Source of the DNA: Porphyra umbilicalis
Lineage: Eukaryota; Rhodophyta; Bangiophyceae; Bangiales; Bangiaceae
Direction: 5' to 3'
Assembly (NCBI GenBank): GCA_002049455.2
Contig: KV919004.1
Location: forward strand, 57,566-121,565
DNA: 64,000 nucleotides
Made by a program: the position numbers and the translations under genes. Below the pieces are notes generated by a model. The model searched no databases. It worked only from the letters and a program-made list of their open reading frames with translations, and was not told the origin of the DNA. Below are positions 20,342-32,263 of the stretch, one piece after another (positions within the stretch are counted from its first letter, which is position 1; each line of letters opens with the position of its first letter).

Positions 20342-20880
20342 GTGAGCCACCTGCCGCGCGCGGCCCCCGACGTTGCCCAGCTTTCCCCCTGCGACTCTGT
20401 CAATGGGCTCACTAGTTGGGTCTTTGCCAAGGACCGCCAGCTGCCTGGCGAGACCGCCACCGGCGCGACTCACTCTCTCCGATTGGTACTCGACGAAGCC
20501 GCCGGCACGCTCGTATCCGTCGAGCGCATCGCCCGCGAGCGGGGCAGCTTGGAGTGCCGCGCCGCCCTCTTTGGCTGTGTCCGCATCGGCTGGGGGCGCC
20601 TGCCGGCAGCGTTGCTGCCCGCCCCGCGGATTGTGCACCTGGGCGACGCGCGGCTGGCGGCCGGCATGGGCGGCAGCGATGGGGGCGGCAGCCGTCGCCG
20701 CCGCCACAGCAGCAGCGACGCCTCAATTTCCACGCTCTCATCGAGTTACGCCCACACGTGTGGGTGCCCGCCCATACGCCGTCGTCAGCGGAGACGACGG
20801 TCACTTCATCGAATTTGGCGGGTTTTGGGCCGTCCTCCAGTGCCTCCTGAGGAACGCGGTTGGGCAGCTGCCCCGTACAG
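20342..20880 (+). pseudogene. probable gene relic, unknown
   Basis: The plus-strand frame gives balanced sequence (LRLVLDEAAGTLVSVERIAR, LECRAALFGCVRIGWGRLPA), then breaks. A second frame continues with VVSGDDGHFIEFGGFWAVLQ. There is no good start, and a frameshift is needed near 20700-20760. It abuts one arm of an inverted repeat (20898), so it may belong to a transposon. No family recognised. Confidence 0.3.
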
Positions 20881-21319
20881 GAGGGCGAGTACCCGTCGGC
20901 CCTACGGGAAATGCCGGATCAAAAAAGCTCGACTTCGAGGAGTTAGGAATTCGCAATATCCCACTCGGCTCGAAATTGAGGTTGAGACTGAGGCCGGCTC
21001 CTCATTGGCCTGACGATCAAAAAAGCTCGATGAATGAGACTCTGGAAAGGGCCTGGGAGGCACCCTAACGGATTGTGCGGCTGCCATTGATTCGATTGCG
21101 CGGCTGTCGTTGCTCCAGGCACATAGATCTGACGAATAGAATGCACCTATGACATCATGATCCGGGCTGGCGTCTGGGTCTGCACGAATGAGAGGGAGAC
21201 ACGTGAGACCCACGTGTATCACATTGTCCATAATTTGCGCAATTATAATCGGCTACACCGCCGCTGGCGCCCCGACCGCGACGCCTACCTACCTACGCTC
21301 TTTCCGTCCCCCATACCCC

Positions 21320-21460
21320 CACGCTCGCCCCCCCCCCCCCCCCCCCCCTGCCCCCTCTCTCCCCTCGCCTCCCCCCCTATCGCCCCCCCCCCCTCACCTC
21401 GCCCCCCCCCTCGCCTCCCCCCCCCCCTCGCCTCCCCCCCCCCCTCGCCTCGGCCCCCTC
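21320..21460. repeat. poly-C / CTCGCC low-complexity tract
   Basis: Runs of 8-17 C are interrupted by CTCGCCT units at roughly 18-20-bp spacing. Confidence 0.8.
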
Positions 21461-21961
21461 CAAGCCACGCCGCACATTACAAGCACGGCAGGAAGCTCTT
21501 GCTACCGTCGTCCTCCTCCTCTGGGTCGGACAGCCCGTCGTCGTCGGCGTCGTCGTCGGCAGGGGTGTCATGCCTCTCCGGCGCAGCCACCTCGGCAACC
21601 GCGCCCCCCCCGTCCCCCCCATCAAGCACACCGCCCCCGCCCAAAACACCAACGACCAAGTCAGCCTGCCCACCCCCCCCCGTCCGCCACGTCCCCCTCC
21701 CCCCCCCCCCCCCCCCCCCGCTGCCGCGCCCACCTCCGCGGCCCCTGGAGGTCACCGAGCGGTAATGATGGTGGGGATGATGGTTTGTGCGAGTGGTGGG
21801 GATGGTGGTGACAAAAGGGTGTTGAGTGCGATTGCCGAGCAGAGACGATGCCAGTGGCGGTCAGGTTGCAGCGGTCGATCGGGAGCGGTCGCGGATGAGA
21901 AGCGACTGTGTGTTCCGGGCACGACGGCGGCGACGGCTTTAAATGGGCATGGCATGCCATA

Positions 21962-22039
21962 CCAGTGCCGGCACTGGATCACCTGACATTTCTCGAAGGC
22001 TACTTTGACAAATGCACTTCCACGAGGCAACCCTCGTGG
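21962..22039. repeat. two short palindromes
   Basis: CCAGTGCCGGCACTGG at 21962-21977 is a perfect 16-bp palindrome. At 22020-22039, CCACGAGG and CCTCGTGG form a hairpin with a 4-nt loop. Confidence 0.6.
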
Positions 22040-22262
22040 GCTACATCGAATTAGATCTGACATCTGAACAGCTTACAGTTTACAGCTGATACTCTGGCCA
22101 CTCACGGTGAAGTGTGCTGCAGTGGAACACCCTTTGATCCGAGTCAGGTCTTCAACTCCATCCGAGATGATCCCGGTTGGGTCGCAGGAGCAAATGCGCG
22201 ATACTGATTGGCCCGTTCTTAGGATGTGGAGCTTTCTTGATCCGGCTTTTCCCGTAGGGCGG

Positions 22263-23540
22263 TGCGGCATATAAGTTCCGCCACAGCCGCGAACGCCCCC
22301 GTGCCGCTCGTCGGCAGCAGGGGTGGTGGCTGCCGCCTCGTCCACAACCCGCCGGCTGGCATCCCGCCCCGGACTACCGTCCTCTGTCCGACGTCTATGC
22401 AGCCGCCACCGTCGGCTGCGGGCGACCACCTGTAAATCTCCCTCGCAGGCCGTGTTCACCGCCCCGGGCATCGCGTCTCTGGGTGGGACCACCGTCGTCT
22501 GGAGGAGGCCGCCGCCGCCACGGCCGCCACAGGGTTGCCACCACGACAAAGGGGGCACCCGCGAAGCCGCAACCACCCCTACCCCCACCGCATGCCGCTT
22601 CAATATGCCCGGCGGCGCGACGTCGCAGGAACGCCCCCGCTCCCACCTCCGCCCCTGGTCGCTCGCATCGCCCCTCGTCAGGGCATGCCCGTGCCGCCCA
22701 CTTTTGATCCGGGCGTCGGGCGGCCGCGGCGCAAGCCCAGCTGCGCAGTGGACGTAGCCGATCGCACCCCCCGCGCGTGGCCGACGCAGCAGCTCAACCT
22801 GACGGCGGCGGTAGCCGCCCATGACGCGGCGCGGGGCCAGCAGCGGACGGCACGTATGTGGTGGGCTTGGGGGGTGCTAGTACTGTGCGCTCTGCCCCGC
22901 ACCCACGGCACCCGCCAAGTCCCAAGGAGGGCTGGCGCCACTCAAAGTGGGACCCACGGAGGCGACCCACGGCCCCGTGACCCACTTCGCGCGGCGGTGC
23001 GGAGACGCACGCCACTTGGGCAAGACGGTACCCAGGGACGGGCAGGCTGCGGTGCGCCCGCAGGCGTGGGTGACGGATGCGGAGCAACTTCACTCGTCTG
23101 GGGGGCGCCTGTGCCTGGTCACCGCCGCCGTCGGGGATGAGAACCGGGACGGGCGCGGTGCCCGCCCCGGGGAGAGCGGGACCGCAGGGGGTGCGCGGGG
23201 TAGGAATGCAGATGGAGTGCGGGCGAGGGGTGGGGTGCCGCGGAGAGCGGGCGCCGCTTGAGAGGGTATACATGGACGCGCCTCGGGACCTAACTCCGGG
23301 AAGACAGAGCGTTTGTATTCTCATCTGCGACTTGCTTGCCTGTCTGGGCAAACTGTCGACCAGTTTCAGAACTGTCGACCACGCTCGAGTCCGCTCCTCT
23401 AGGCGCTGAGGGACGATTCAACCCCCCGTCGTTGTCAAAGATGACCCGCTTCGGCTCATGGGAAGCGCACGAAACAGGTGCCCTCTCTCTGGGATCATGG
23501 AAGAAGCGCAGGGGATTTCTTGGCGAAACGTAGCTCGCTA
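22263..23540. other. GC-rich stretch with ambiguous frames
   Basis: Plus-strand segments such as WVTDAEQLHSSGGRLCLVTA (near 23060-23130) look more protein-like than the rest, but no start, domain or continuous frame was found. Confidence 0.3.
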
Positions 23541-23671
23541 CAGCCGTTCTCCCAAAAATCCCGCACTCCAACTGTGCGAAAGAGGTCCAAATCGGCCTCT
23601 GCGGGGTCGTAGAGGCCGATTTGGAACTCTTTTGCGACAGTTGGAGTGCGGGATTTTTGGGAGAACGGCTG
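23541..23671. mobile_element. 131-bp foldback MITE flanked by TA
   Basis: The outer 35 bp of each arm (23541-23575 and 23637-23671) are perfect reverse complements. The inner about 25 bp pair with a few mismatches, leaving a 10-nt loop (23601-23610), so the whole element is one hairpin. It begins CAGCCGTTCTCCC and is bordered on both sides by the dinucleotide TA. That fits a Tc1/mariner/pogo-type non-autonomous element (TA target duplication, CAG terminus). An alternative is an inverted-repeat small-RNA precursor. Confidence 0.75.
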
Positions 23672-25386
23672 TATGTGGGGATCACGAGCTGTTCCAACTC
23701 ACAAACGAATCTCAAACCACTGCGAATCGGTGGATGTGACAGAGAGCCCACACATCAACATGCTGGACCTACTGCACTTCACGCCCAGAGCGCGGCTCCA
23801 GAAGGCTTGAAACCCTTCATCCAAGCCATTGTCACAGCCTGAAGATGGTCGGAGCACGCACACCAACGACGCGCCCGATACACGAGGCGTCTTATTGTAT
23901 GAGAATGACTTGGCTACCGCGGGGGAGAACGGGCGCACGCATGCGCACTCTACACTGTAGCTCGCTTGCAGGGCGCGCGTGTAAGTGACCAAGCCTCCCA
24001 CAAAAATGTGCTCTGTGGGAGTCGTTTTTGTCAGCTGCAAAGGCTCACTGGGCGGCAACAGCTGCAAGGGAAAGCGCCCCGTTCTTCGGGGCCACCTTCC
24101 CGCCGCGCAGCAGGGGCCAGAGCAAGCTCCCCTGTTGGTGCCACCGATGCATCCCATCCAATGAGCAGGACTTCGAGGCACCAGACTGTCTGCGGCATCT
24201 ACTACTTCGACAGGGATGGACTGGACGGGACGTGGCGTAGGCCGGGCGGATCATTATGAAGGGTCGGCCGCCCGCTACCCCCTACAGTCCTATCTTCCCC
24301 TCCACGGTGACCTTCCCCACTCGGTGAGCACCCGGTGAGCCACCGGGTGACCGGCGATGACGGGGCTGGTGGGCCTGGCACGATCTCCGCTCATCGTAGT
24401 ACAGGACGGTCATTCCCGTCCTGCTGGCTGCCCTCCCTGTCGGGTCCGTTGCTTCCGGCAATGGACCCACTGGCTCTCTGTGTCATGTGCTCACGTGCAT
24501 GCGCGGCGGTGCCCTCCCTCCTTTCCCCGTCTGCGCAGCCGTGACCATCTCGGTCCGGGCCCGCTGTGGACCGTGTGTGGCCTTGGCTGCGTGCATCATT
24601 GGTTCCCCCCGTGACAAGGGCCCTCCTGCAGGGGGGAGTGGGCATATTCGGAGCTGCACGTGCCGTTGCACGCCCCACCCCATCAACAGCGGACAACGGC
24701 AAGCACTGCAGACGGTTCTCTTTGGTCCCTTCTCTGCGGCGCGCGGATTGTCCGACCGCCGGCAGCAGCTACGAGGCCAACACAGTTCGGTAACAAAGTA
24801 AGCAGCGTGGACCGTAAGTGCTACATAGTAAAACACTCAAAACGCATGACATTGAAATCGCAACTAAATGGGTCTTGGGGGCAGCCCGCAATAGGCAAGC
24901 GCCCACCCCCCAAGGCAGCCCTTTGGAATCCTATTGGTCGTAGTCGAGAGTGCCCGTGGGGGCCTGTCCCGTGACTGACGACCACACCCCATTCACGCGC
25001 TGGCCCGGCCGGGGCGTGGTGTGCACGGCTCTGCAATTCGTGCAGTCACTTCCGACTTTTCACTTTCAACCTGTACACTTTCAAGACTCCACTTTTCTTG
25101 AAATATTTTTCGGGTGTGGGCCGCATGAGAGGCATCACGCCCCATGATGGGGCGTCTGCCACCATCGAGGATCCGGTGGCTGGTGGTTTATTCTGCGGCC
25201 CGGGTTGGTCCGCTGCAATCTCGCCCGATTCGCCCGCATCCATCAATCCGGCACCCTATTGGACGAACAACTCGTGCGCCATCGACCGCGCAGCTAGGCC
25301 ACCGCTGAAAGCGCCTCCGCGAAAGCGTGCCCTACCCTGGCGCGTGCGCTCCGTGGCCGCCCAGGGGACCTCACAGCCCGCGGCCG
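23672..25386. other. intergenic, no supported gene
   Basis: Mixed composition. Open frames are short and show no motif on either strand. Confidence 0.4.
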
Positions 25387-25880
25387 GCGCTGCGGCGCAC
25401 ACCGCTTGCCCCCGCCACCGGCGCACGCTACCAGCCCCCGCCACCGGTGCGCGCAGCCAGGGGGCGCCCCCGGCGGTGGGGCGCTCGCCGCCCTTCCCCG
25501 TCGCCCGCGCTCGCCGCCCGTCCCCGCTGCATGAGCGCACCGGCTGCTTCTGACACAGACATTGAGGCGCACGCCGCCCGCCTCCGTCGCCGGCTCTTGC
25601 TGCCCGTCCCCGTCGCCGCCGCTCGCCGCCCTCCCCCGCAGCCAGCTCGCACCTCCTGCCATGACCGCCTACGCTGGCGTTCTCGTTGCCCGCCCCCGCC
25701 ACCTGCGGATGAGCGCTCGCCGGCCGCCACCGATGTCGGAGCTCGCCGTACGCGTCCGCTGCACTTTCTTTCTGGGCACGCCCGTTGCTGGCGTGCGCCG
25801 CCGGCTTCCGTTGCCGGCGCTGGGACGCTCTCCGCCCGCCCCCGTTGCCGGTGCTGGCCACTCGCCACCGCCGTCAGCTC
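25387..25880. repeat. degenerate tandem repeat region
   Basis: Strongly diverged units built around CGCCCCCGCCACCGG / CTCGCCGCCC recur through about 500 bp, keeping several frames open on both strands. No gene is called. Confidence 0.5.
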
Positions 25881-26995
25881 CTGCTGCGGCTGTGCTTGTG
25901 CCGTTTCTTTCTGGCACGGATGCTGCCACGCTGCACGACGCCGCCCATTCTAACCTTTTCGTTCTGCGAGCCACACCCTTCTCTCGATTCTTCTCTGCGT
26001 GGTGGGCGCGGCCATGGTGACCACAAATGCAAGCCCCATCCGCGCCCTGGAGCTGTGACAGCCTCCTGCTACACTTCCTTCCCTGCCGCAGCGGCCGCTG
26101 CCGCCGTGCCCAAGCCACCCCTCTTAACCTCGCAAGCTGTTGAGATACGCGCCACTGAGGATGAGTCCCACCACATTGTCCGTGCTGCAGTCGTCGGCCG
26201 CGGCTGACGTACGGTTTGTAGCAGGTGATGACATTCTATTTGCCGTGGGGGTGACAGCTGTGAGCTGAACCACGGACAGGACGCGGATATCGTGCATGTT
26301 GGACGACGAACTCCCAGATTGGACTCTACGGATGGTCGACGCGTCGGCCTTCCTTGGTCTTGTTGACGACGGATTTCAACCAAGTGTTGGGAACCCCGCT
26401 GAAACCGAATCAGGGACAATCACGCTCTTCTGAAGAGGGCGGCGCCGTCGACTGGCCTCGTGCCGGCCGGGGGCGCATCAACGGCTCCGGCTTTGGCATG
26501 CGTGAGTCGCTGTACAAGGTGCTGGTGGTGGTGCTCGCCTCCTCGGTGTTCGTCAACTTGCGAAACCAGTTCATACCAGACGACATGGACAGTGTGGACA
26601 TTCTAGAGTAGCAGCATCTGCGACTCCAGCATGTGGGCGTATAAGACGCCGCGCTCGGCACGCGCGCGTGAGTTCGGTGGCCGAGCGAGTCCGTTGGCGC
26701 GCGGTTCAAGTACGATACAGGCGGCTGTCGCGACGACGACGGGCGTCACCTGTGCGTCGGCGTCAACGTGGAGCTCACGGATAAAAGGGTGGTGTGAGCC
26801 TGCAGCGAGGTTGAGAAGTGTTCGGAGATTGGATGCTCCTTGCAGCGACCAATGGAGCGAGCGTTGTTGGCGGTGCGTCCGGCTCTGGGCGTCACCACGC
26901 TCGAACTTTTCACTGTACTGTTGGCGTCGTGCTCCGCGTGGACGCGCTGCGCCCGGCGGGCCCGCTTGTACGGAAAAATCTTGTGAGTTGTACGT
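25881..26995. other. intergenic, no supported gene
   Basis: A short plus-strand frame near 26500-26611 ends in VLVVVLASSVFVNLRNQFIP (one hydrophobic segment), but no start context or family supports it. Confidence 0.3.
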
Positions 26996-27418
26996 ATGAC
27001 TGGCGGTAGCTCGCAGTTCACGGTCATCCGCAAGACGCGCGCGCAAAACTGGATATACCTCGACTGCCGGACCAATGACAATAACTGTGGCCACTTCGAG
27101 GTGGTCGGTGCCGCGGCCGAGCGCGCCGCCGACGGCATTCCCGACACGCACTCGGACACGGAAGAATGCAGCACCGACGAGGAGGTCGGTGCCTGAATGG
27201 CCTATGACAGCAATGAAGAACCCGTCACAGACGAAGACAAGGCAGCCGCTATCGGCGGTGCCCATGGGATGTCGGACTTCGCTACAAGCATTAACGACAA
27301 CAATGGCCAGCCCACCGTGCCGCCAGCCGTGGACGACTCAGAAGTGATAACGCCGTCTCGCGCCCCCCAGCACCTCGTTCCCCCGTGGCGGCGCAGAAGA
27401 AGCTGGCAGAGATCATGA
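26996..27418 (+). pseudogene. stop-interrupted coding relic with a GRF-like cysteine motif
   Basis: Starting at ATG 26996, the frame gives NWIYLDCRTNDNNCGHFEVV, which resembles the W-x-C-x7-C-G-x-F core of GRF-type zinc fingers. An acidic tail and a TGA at 27194 follow. The same frame continues immediately with another 73 codons of similar acidic composition. A single in-frame stop inside otherwise coherent sequence indicates a pseudogene, or two short proteins. GRF fingers bind nucleic acid and occur in nucleases and in transposon proteins. The next coding relics downstream (28023, 28984) are on the same strand and may belong to the same dead element. Confidence 0.4.
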
Positions 27419-28022
27419 CGGCGCTACATGACCCGACTTCGGTGCTCAAGTACCCCGAGACGCGGAACTGCCAGCATCGCGGAAGCGGCTAAGTGCGCGA
27501 CAAGCGCCATTTAAAGTGAACAGCCATTGTTGAGTGCGGCGCCGACGCGGCGTCGGCCAGGGTCCCACTTTAGCGCTGTTAGACATGCATGACGTGCGTG
27601 ATGCCCGACCGGCGTGACTTTGGAGTGCCTTCTAGTCGTTAACGAAGATTCACTTCGAGGCCTTTTAGTTCGAGACGGCCCTCAGCTCGTTCCGAAACGG
27701 GTGCTGTCTCCGGTGCTCCTCCTACCTGCAAGAGGCGTCTGTTCATTACAGGCGTGCCGCAGGCAGTCACGCGGTGCGCCAAGTGCGCCCGCCCAGACGA
27801 CAGCTACGGCGTCTTCTGTATCACAGCTTGCAGCTCGGGTACTGAATCACGTACGAAGTCCCCTTCAAGCAGACTTCGGTCAAGGTTGGCGCCATTGCAC
27901 GTGCGTTGGAGAAGACGCGACTGACACACATTGAGAGGACCTCCAAGGCCCTCGTTCGGGTGTTTGTGACAACTCCGGTGCCGCTGATGGCGGCATAAAA
28001 CCGGATCCCGACTGTGGCCGGG

Positions 28023-28628
28023 ATGCGGAGCCACAGTATGGCGGTGCTCGTGCTTGTCCGCCGGATTTATGCCACCGGCAATGACGACACACGAATCGAA
28101 GAGGTGAAGAATCCCACACGTAAGGACGGTGAGCAGGGGTGGCAACCCAATGCCGACGGCGGAGTACGGCCCGAGTACGTGCTGTTACGGCGTGGCTTCT
28201 TCCAAATCGGGCGGGCAGCACCCTCCTTAGCCCTCACCATCCTGGACGCCGTGGAGGTCCTGCTGCGCCGGGTGCCAATGCGTCTCAAGGATCATATCAG
28301 AAGTGTGGTTGCGGACTTGTCTGACGCTGGCCTCCCGAGTAACCTTGCCGGCGTCCGCCTCTCCGGCGAGGTGGACAACGCTCCTGAAGCTGACGACTGG
28401 GAGAGCGACGGGGAGCCCGAAGGCGACTACGACTTCGACATGGAAGACGTGCAGGACGAGGACACGCTGGTCGTATATACACCGCCCGTCCATGAGTGGG
28501 TCGAGCACGTCCTACTACGTCTGTACGCCAAGAAAATCAGCGAGCCGGTGCTCGCGGACACGGGCGGGGCTGGCAGGACGGTGCTGGCGTCCAAGTGCAT
28601 CCTGCCGCTGTTGACCGAGTGCCATTAG
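28023..28628 (+). CDS. uncharacterised protein with acidic domain, possibly transposon-derived
   Basis: An ATG at 28023 opens 201 residues of non-repetitive sequence in DNA of moderate GC, which is unlikely by chance. There is an N-terminal mixed region (about 1-90, including SLALTILDAVEVLLRRVP) and an acidic stretch with EADDWESDGEPEGDYDFD at about 123-148. A C-terminal helix-rich end contains HEWVEHVLLRLYAKK. No family was recognised. Same-strand relics with internal stops lie on both sides (26996-27418 and 28984-29495), so this may be one surviving segment of a longer decayed gene rather than a free-standing protein. Confidence 0.45.
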   Translation: MRSHSMAVLVLVRRIYATGNDDTRIEEVKNPTRKDGEQGWQPNADGGVRPEYVLLRRGFFQIGRAAPSLALTILDAVEVLLRRVPMRLKDHIRSVVADLSDAGLPSNLAGVRLSGEVDNAPEADDWESDGEPEGDYDFDMEDVQDEDTLVVYTPPVHEWVEHVLLRLYAKKISEPVLADTGGAGRTVLASKCILPLLTECH

Positions 28629-28983
28629 ACGGCCGCCTCTAACAACACCGTGCTCACGTTTTTTAGCTCCATCATGGTGGACCCGGGAAGGTCTGGGCCC
28701 CGCGGAGAAGGTAGTCCTCGATCACCACGCTCGTCCAAATGCCAGATGCCAGCGACTTCTCGTCTCTTGCGCTCGCGGTAGCGTTCAACAGGGAGGATGT
28801 GACGAAGTAGCGGCTGCTGCGAGGTGCCGTTGCTTGACTTGGCCTTGCCATTGTCGCTCACGCGTTCCTCCATCAGCGGATGGCGGCCTTGTTCCGCTGT
28901 TTCCAGGCGACCATGACCGCATTTGATGACTATATTAAGGACAAGTATGATAAGAAGCAGTAGGACAAGCAGTAACCGAAGAA

Positions 28984-29495
28984 TGCTCAGCGGCTATGCG
29001 GGCGACAACTACCAGGATGAAAGCGTCATCTTCACCGAGGCAATGGCCAACGGGCACCCCTTCCAAGTTTTTACAGTTGCCTAATACACCGCCGCATAGC
29101 TGCGGCGGGTGGCCACTCCGGCGGGATTCTATTCCATTCACAACGACGAGTCCGACAAAGATGACATCATCTTGCGGACGGGCATTTGGGCTCCGGGGCT
29201 CCCCATCCTTCGGGCGGTGCCGTACGTTTTCTGCGCCGCGGCCGCCGGCATGGACGTTGTCGACAGCCACCGCGAGAAGGGAAAGGAAGAGAACTACACA
29301 GGCGCGTCCCTTGGAGCCTTCTGCACCTGCTAGCACCCTAAGTGCATTGGTACCAAGATCCTTGACAGGTATGAGGGGAAGCGGATGCCACTAGAGCTCG
29401 TCTTGCAGCGGTCCGGGATGCTCTGGAGGACCATAAACCTGCCCGAGTGGTACCAGCGGACACATGTCGACTGCAAGAAAGAACCACTTTGGTAG
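28984..29495 (+). pseudogene. decayed protein gene with CxC-HPKC motif, possible DDE/KDZ-type transposase relic
   Basis: Coherent plus-strand coding runs through at least two frames with stops. MLSGYAGDNYQDESVIFTEA ends at a TAA near 29080. A frameshift leads into FYSIHNDESDKDDIILRTGI and VPYVFCAAAAGMDVVDS. A TAG at 29331 interrupts FCTC and HPKCIGTKILDRYEG, and the frame stops finally at 29495. The CxC...HPKC..GTKIL arrangement recalls the cysteine cluster of KDZ-type transposases, but catalytic residues are not visible. The family call is weak. The pseudogene status is well supported. Confidence 0.4.
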
Positions 29496-31560
29496 CTAGT
29501 TGTTTTCGAAGCAGACCAGGACTGAAGCATGCAACATGGTTTTTAAATGCGGACTAAAGGTAACGGGAGTCCAATGTGGCAGCCAGAAGGGCAAAGAAGG
29601 AATGAGGTGGACCTCAAAATGGCACACGATACGCTGGAGCGCACGGCCGCCGACACGCTTTTGAAGGCCTCCGCCACGCTGCACGGCGCTCCCACGAGAA
29701 ACTGCAGCTGCGCAGGAAGCACGTGTTGAACCTGCTGGAACGGCTGTAGCCACGCAAAGAAGGCCAAGCCGATCGTGACCGTATCGTTTTACGACAGGAC
29801 GGAGTGGGCAATGGGGACGGCGTGGGTGGCGCATCCGGCGCACTGCCCGTGCCGTGCGAACGGCGCCCCGCGCCGAGGAGGCGGGTGGCGCCCCGTCCCG
29901 ACCGCGCGGGCGACGCCCCGCCCCGGCGGCGCGGGCGCCACAGCGGGCGGCTGCAGTGTGCCGCAGCTGGCCAATGCGGCGCTGTAGTGCGCACGTGGGC
30001 GGCCGATTCCGCCACGAGCCGGGGCCGCCGCAGCAGCAGCAGGCAGACCCCCCCGAGCTGCCTGCAAGGGCGAGTTGGTCGAACTATTGGGCGGCGCTTC
30101 CTAGGATTTGGGGGCCACTATCGCCAGACGCCGGGAGATTCCAGGACCAGATTCGCCAAGAGATTGAATCCCCGAAAGCCCAAGATCAAAAGTACCAAAC
30201 AGCCATTTCTGAAATACGCCGAAGGACGAGATATCGGCATCAAAAGGCGCATGTCACGCGAGCTGGAGAGCGTGCCCAGACGCCGTGTCGCGCAGCCGCC
30301 ATCGAGTCTCCCCTGAAGATTATTGGTATCGAATGTGCCTGACCGCCCCTGAGGTCACTGAGATGCCAAGGCTCCCGGGGGTGCGTGGTTCGTTTGTTTG
30401 GTCCAATCGCAGCCATCAAAATGGCGCGCTCGTTAGTGTTTTTCCATGCTTGTGAGTGCCCCCACCGTGGACCTTGCACCGCTAGATTACTGCTTCCTGG
30501 AGTCAACTCACCGGCCGCACTGTGGACTTCACGGGTCCTGCCTTCATGCGAACCTGGTCTGCCACAACTATGGGTGAGGCGTCTGTCGAGACTGTCTGCG
30601 ACTGTCCGAACAGTAGGTTCACCCGAAGTACATGACGTGGCACGGGGAGGGCGGACCCCGAATCACTCGAACGACCCACCCTTCGAGGAAGTCGCAGCAT
30701 GCCCCCACTTGCTCTTGGTGAACCATGCTTACTCCATGTGACTGTCCAATTAATAAGTGTTCCCAACGCTTCCGGCCTTTGAAAATAATATGCAGCATTC
30801 GTACAAGTCGACGTCCTCTGTTGTCCGAACTTTTTATGGACCCGCTTCTTGGACAGAACTCGTTCTGTTTTTCATCACTGGTTCAAACTTTGTCATCCGT
30901 CGCTATATTGTCTCTCGTTGTGCGGGAATGTTTGGTGCACCAATCCGACTTGATGACATTACCACAGCTGTGTCACGGATGAAATGCGTCACTTTGCTGA
31001 GGCACAATGGATCTCGATCGGCCGGACCAACTCGTCCGCTTCGCATGGTTTTCAGGCTCCGCGCTACGAGCACTCGCTACGCATGCTGTGGACCCACGTG
31101 CCTGCAGAAAGCAACTCTTTGGCAGAAGGTGCTCTCTTGTCTGTTCCATACCTGCAGGCGCCCCTTTTCTTGCCGTGGCGCCCTCGTCGATGCACCTATC
31201 TCAGCAGTTCTACATCTTCGCGGTGCATCCTATTTTGTGCCGCCACCCGCCGCGCCATCACTCCAAATCTGTGCCGAGAGTGGTAGCACGTTGCAGCAGG
31301 AGGGGCCAAGTAGCGATCGCCAACTCCGCGGATTGCGTACGTTTGTGAACTGTTCTTCTCACAGTGTTTGTTCCAGTCTTTTTTGTACTGCCCGAAGAGT
31401 GGATTGTTTGAGCATCGCTGGTTGTGGATGGGTGGATGACGCTATTCTGGCTGTATTGGCCATTGGTCCTGTAACCGGGTATCGCCAATCTCTTCCGCTG
31501 CTGCGCTCGTGTCGCGCGTGGCCGGCGTGGCCGCTGACCGCCGGACGATTGACTAGGGCC
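29496..31560. other. no assigned gene; one long weak frame
   Basis: Contains further plus-strand relic sequence (29547-29729). An unusually long open plus-strand frame from about 30757 passes 31500 in about 50% GC DNA and encodes sequence such as PASWTELVLFFITGSNFVIR. Its length argues weakly for coding, but no motif was recognised. It runs into the left direct repeat of the DIRS-like element. Confidence 0.3.
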
Positions 31561-31569
31561 GGTGTCCCC

Positions 31570-31950
31570 CTCCATGCCCGCCCCGCCACCTGCTCTACTC
31601 CCTTCTCGCCCCCTGCCGCCCGCGGGCGCCACCCGCCACCAACGAGCGCCATCCTCCGCACAGGCGCAGATAAGGGGCTTTCGCTGCGGTGGCGCGTGTG
31701 GGGACCGCGGGGGGTGCGGCGCCGCTCTTCCCCCCCCCCCTGCTCCTCCACCGCCCGTCTCAAACCCACGGCGCGACTGGCGGTTCCGCCGTCGCCCTCC
31801 GGCGGGCGCCGTCGTCACCGCGCGCTGCTTGCCGCGTGCGGGCGCCGGGTGGCTCCGGGGGAGCCGGAACGTGTACAAGACGCTGCGATGAGCGATTGCC
31901 TTGCCGGTCATCTTTGCCGGGAGCGTTCATTTGTTCTCGTCATATGGTCG
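31570..31950 (+). repeat. left direct repeat of the DIRS-like element
   Basis: Matches 34170-34480 in the same orientation at roughly 80% with indels. The best-conserved part is 31749-31895 versus 34285-34410, including GGGCGCCGTCGTCACCGCGC and GGAACGTGTACAAGAC. Confidence 0.7.
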
Positions 31951-32263
31951 GGGCCGCCGATCGTGGCTACTCCTACCCCGGCTGTGGCGCCCCACCTGGG
32001 GCGGCCTGCCACGCCTGCGGAAACCCGAACGCGACGCGCAACGCCGGGCGTGGTGTTGGGGGTGGCCCTGGCGTGGGCCCCCGCCGCGGCGGGCGCGTCG
32101 GCGGTGGGGGCGGTGGCAGCGGTGGCGGCGGTGGCCGCGGCCGCGGCGGCAGAAGCGCCTAACGTTCGACGGGGCGGCGAGGAAGACGGTGTCCCCGAAC
32201 CGCGTCTTCGTTTCGGTGACAATTCCGTTTAGGTTACGGGTGGAACCCCTGACCTGAACCGAA

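Larger units (their letters stand above)
20893..22262. repeat. inverted-repeat pair about 1.3 kb apart
   Basis: CCCTACGGGAAATGCCGGAT and following bases at about 20898-20935 recur, about 85% identical, in reverse orientation at about 22262-22225. Both arms point inward. A partial extra copy of the inner part (GATCAAAAAAGCTCGA) lies at about 21017. The interval holds no convincing gene. This could be a non-autonomous DNA element, but no target duplication was found. Confidence 0.45.
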
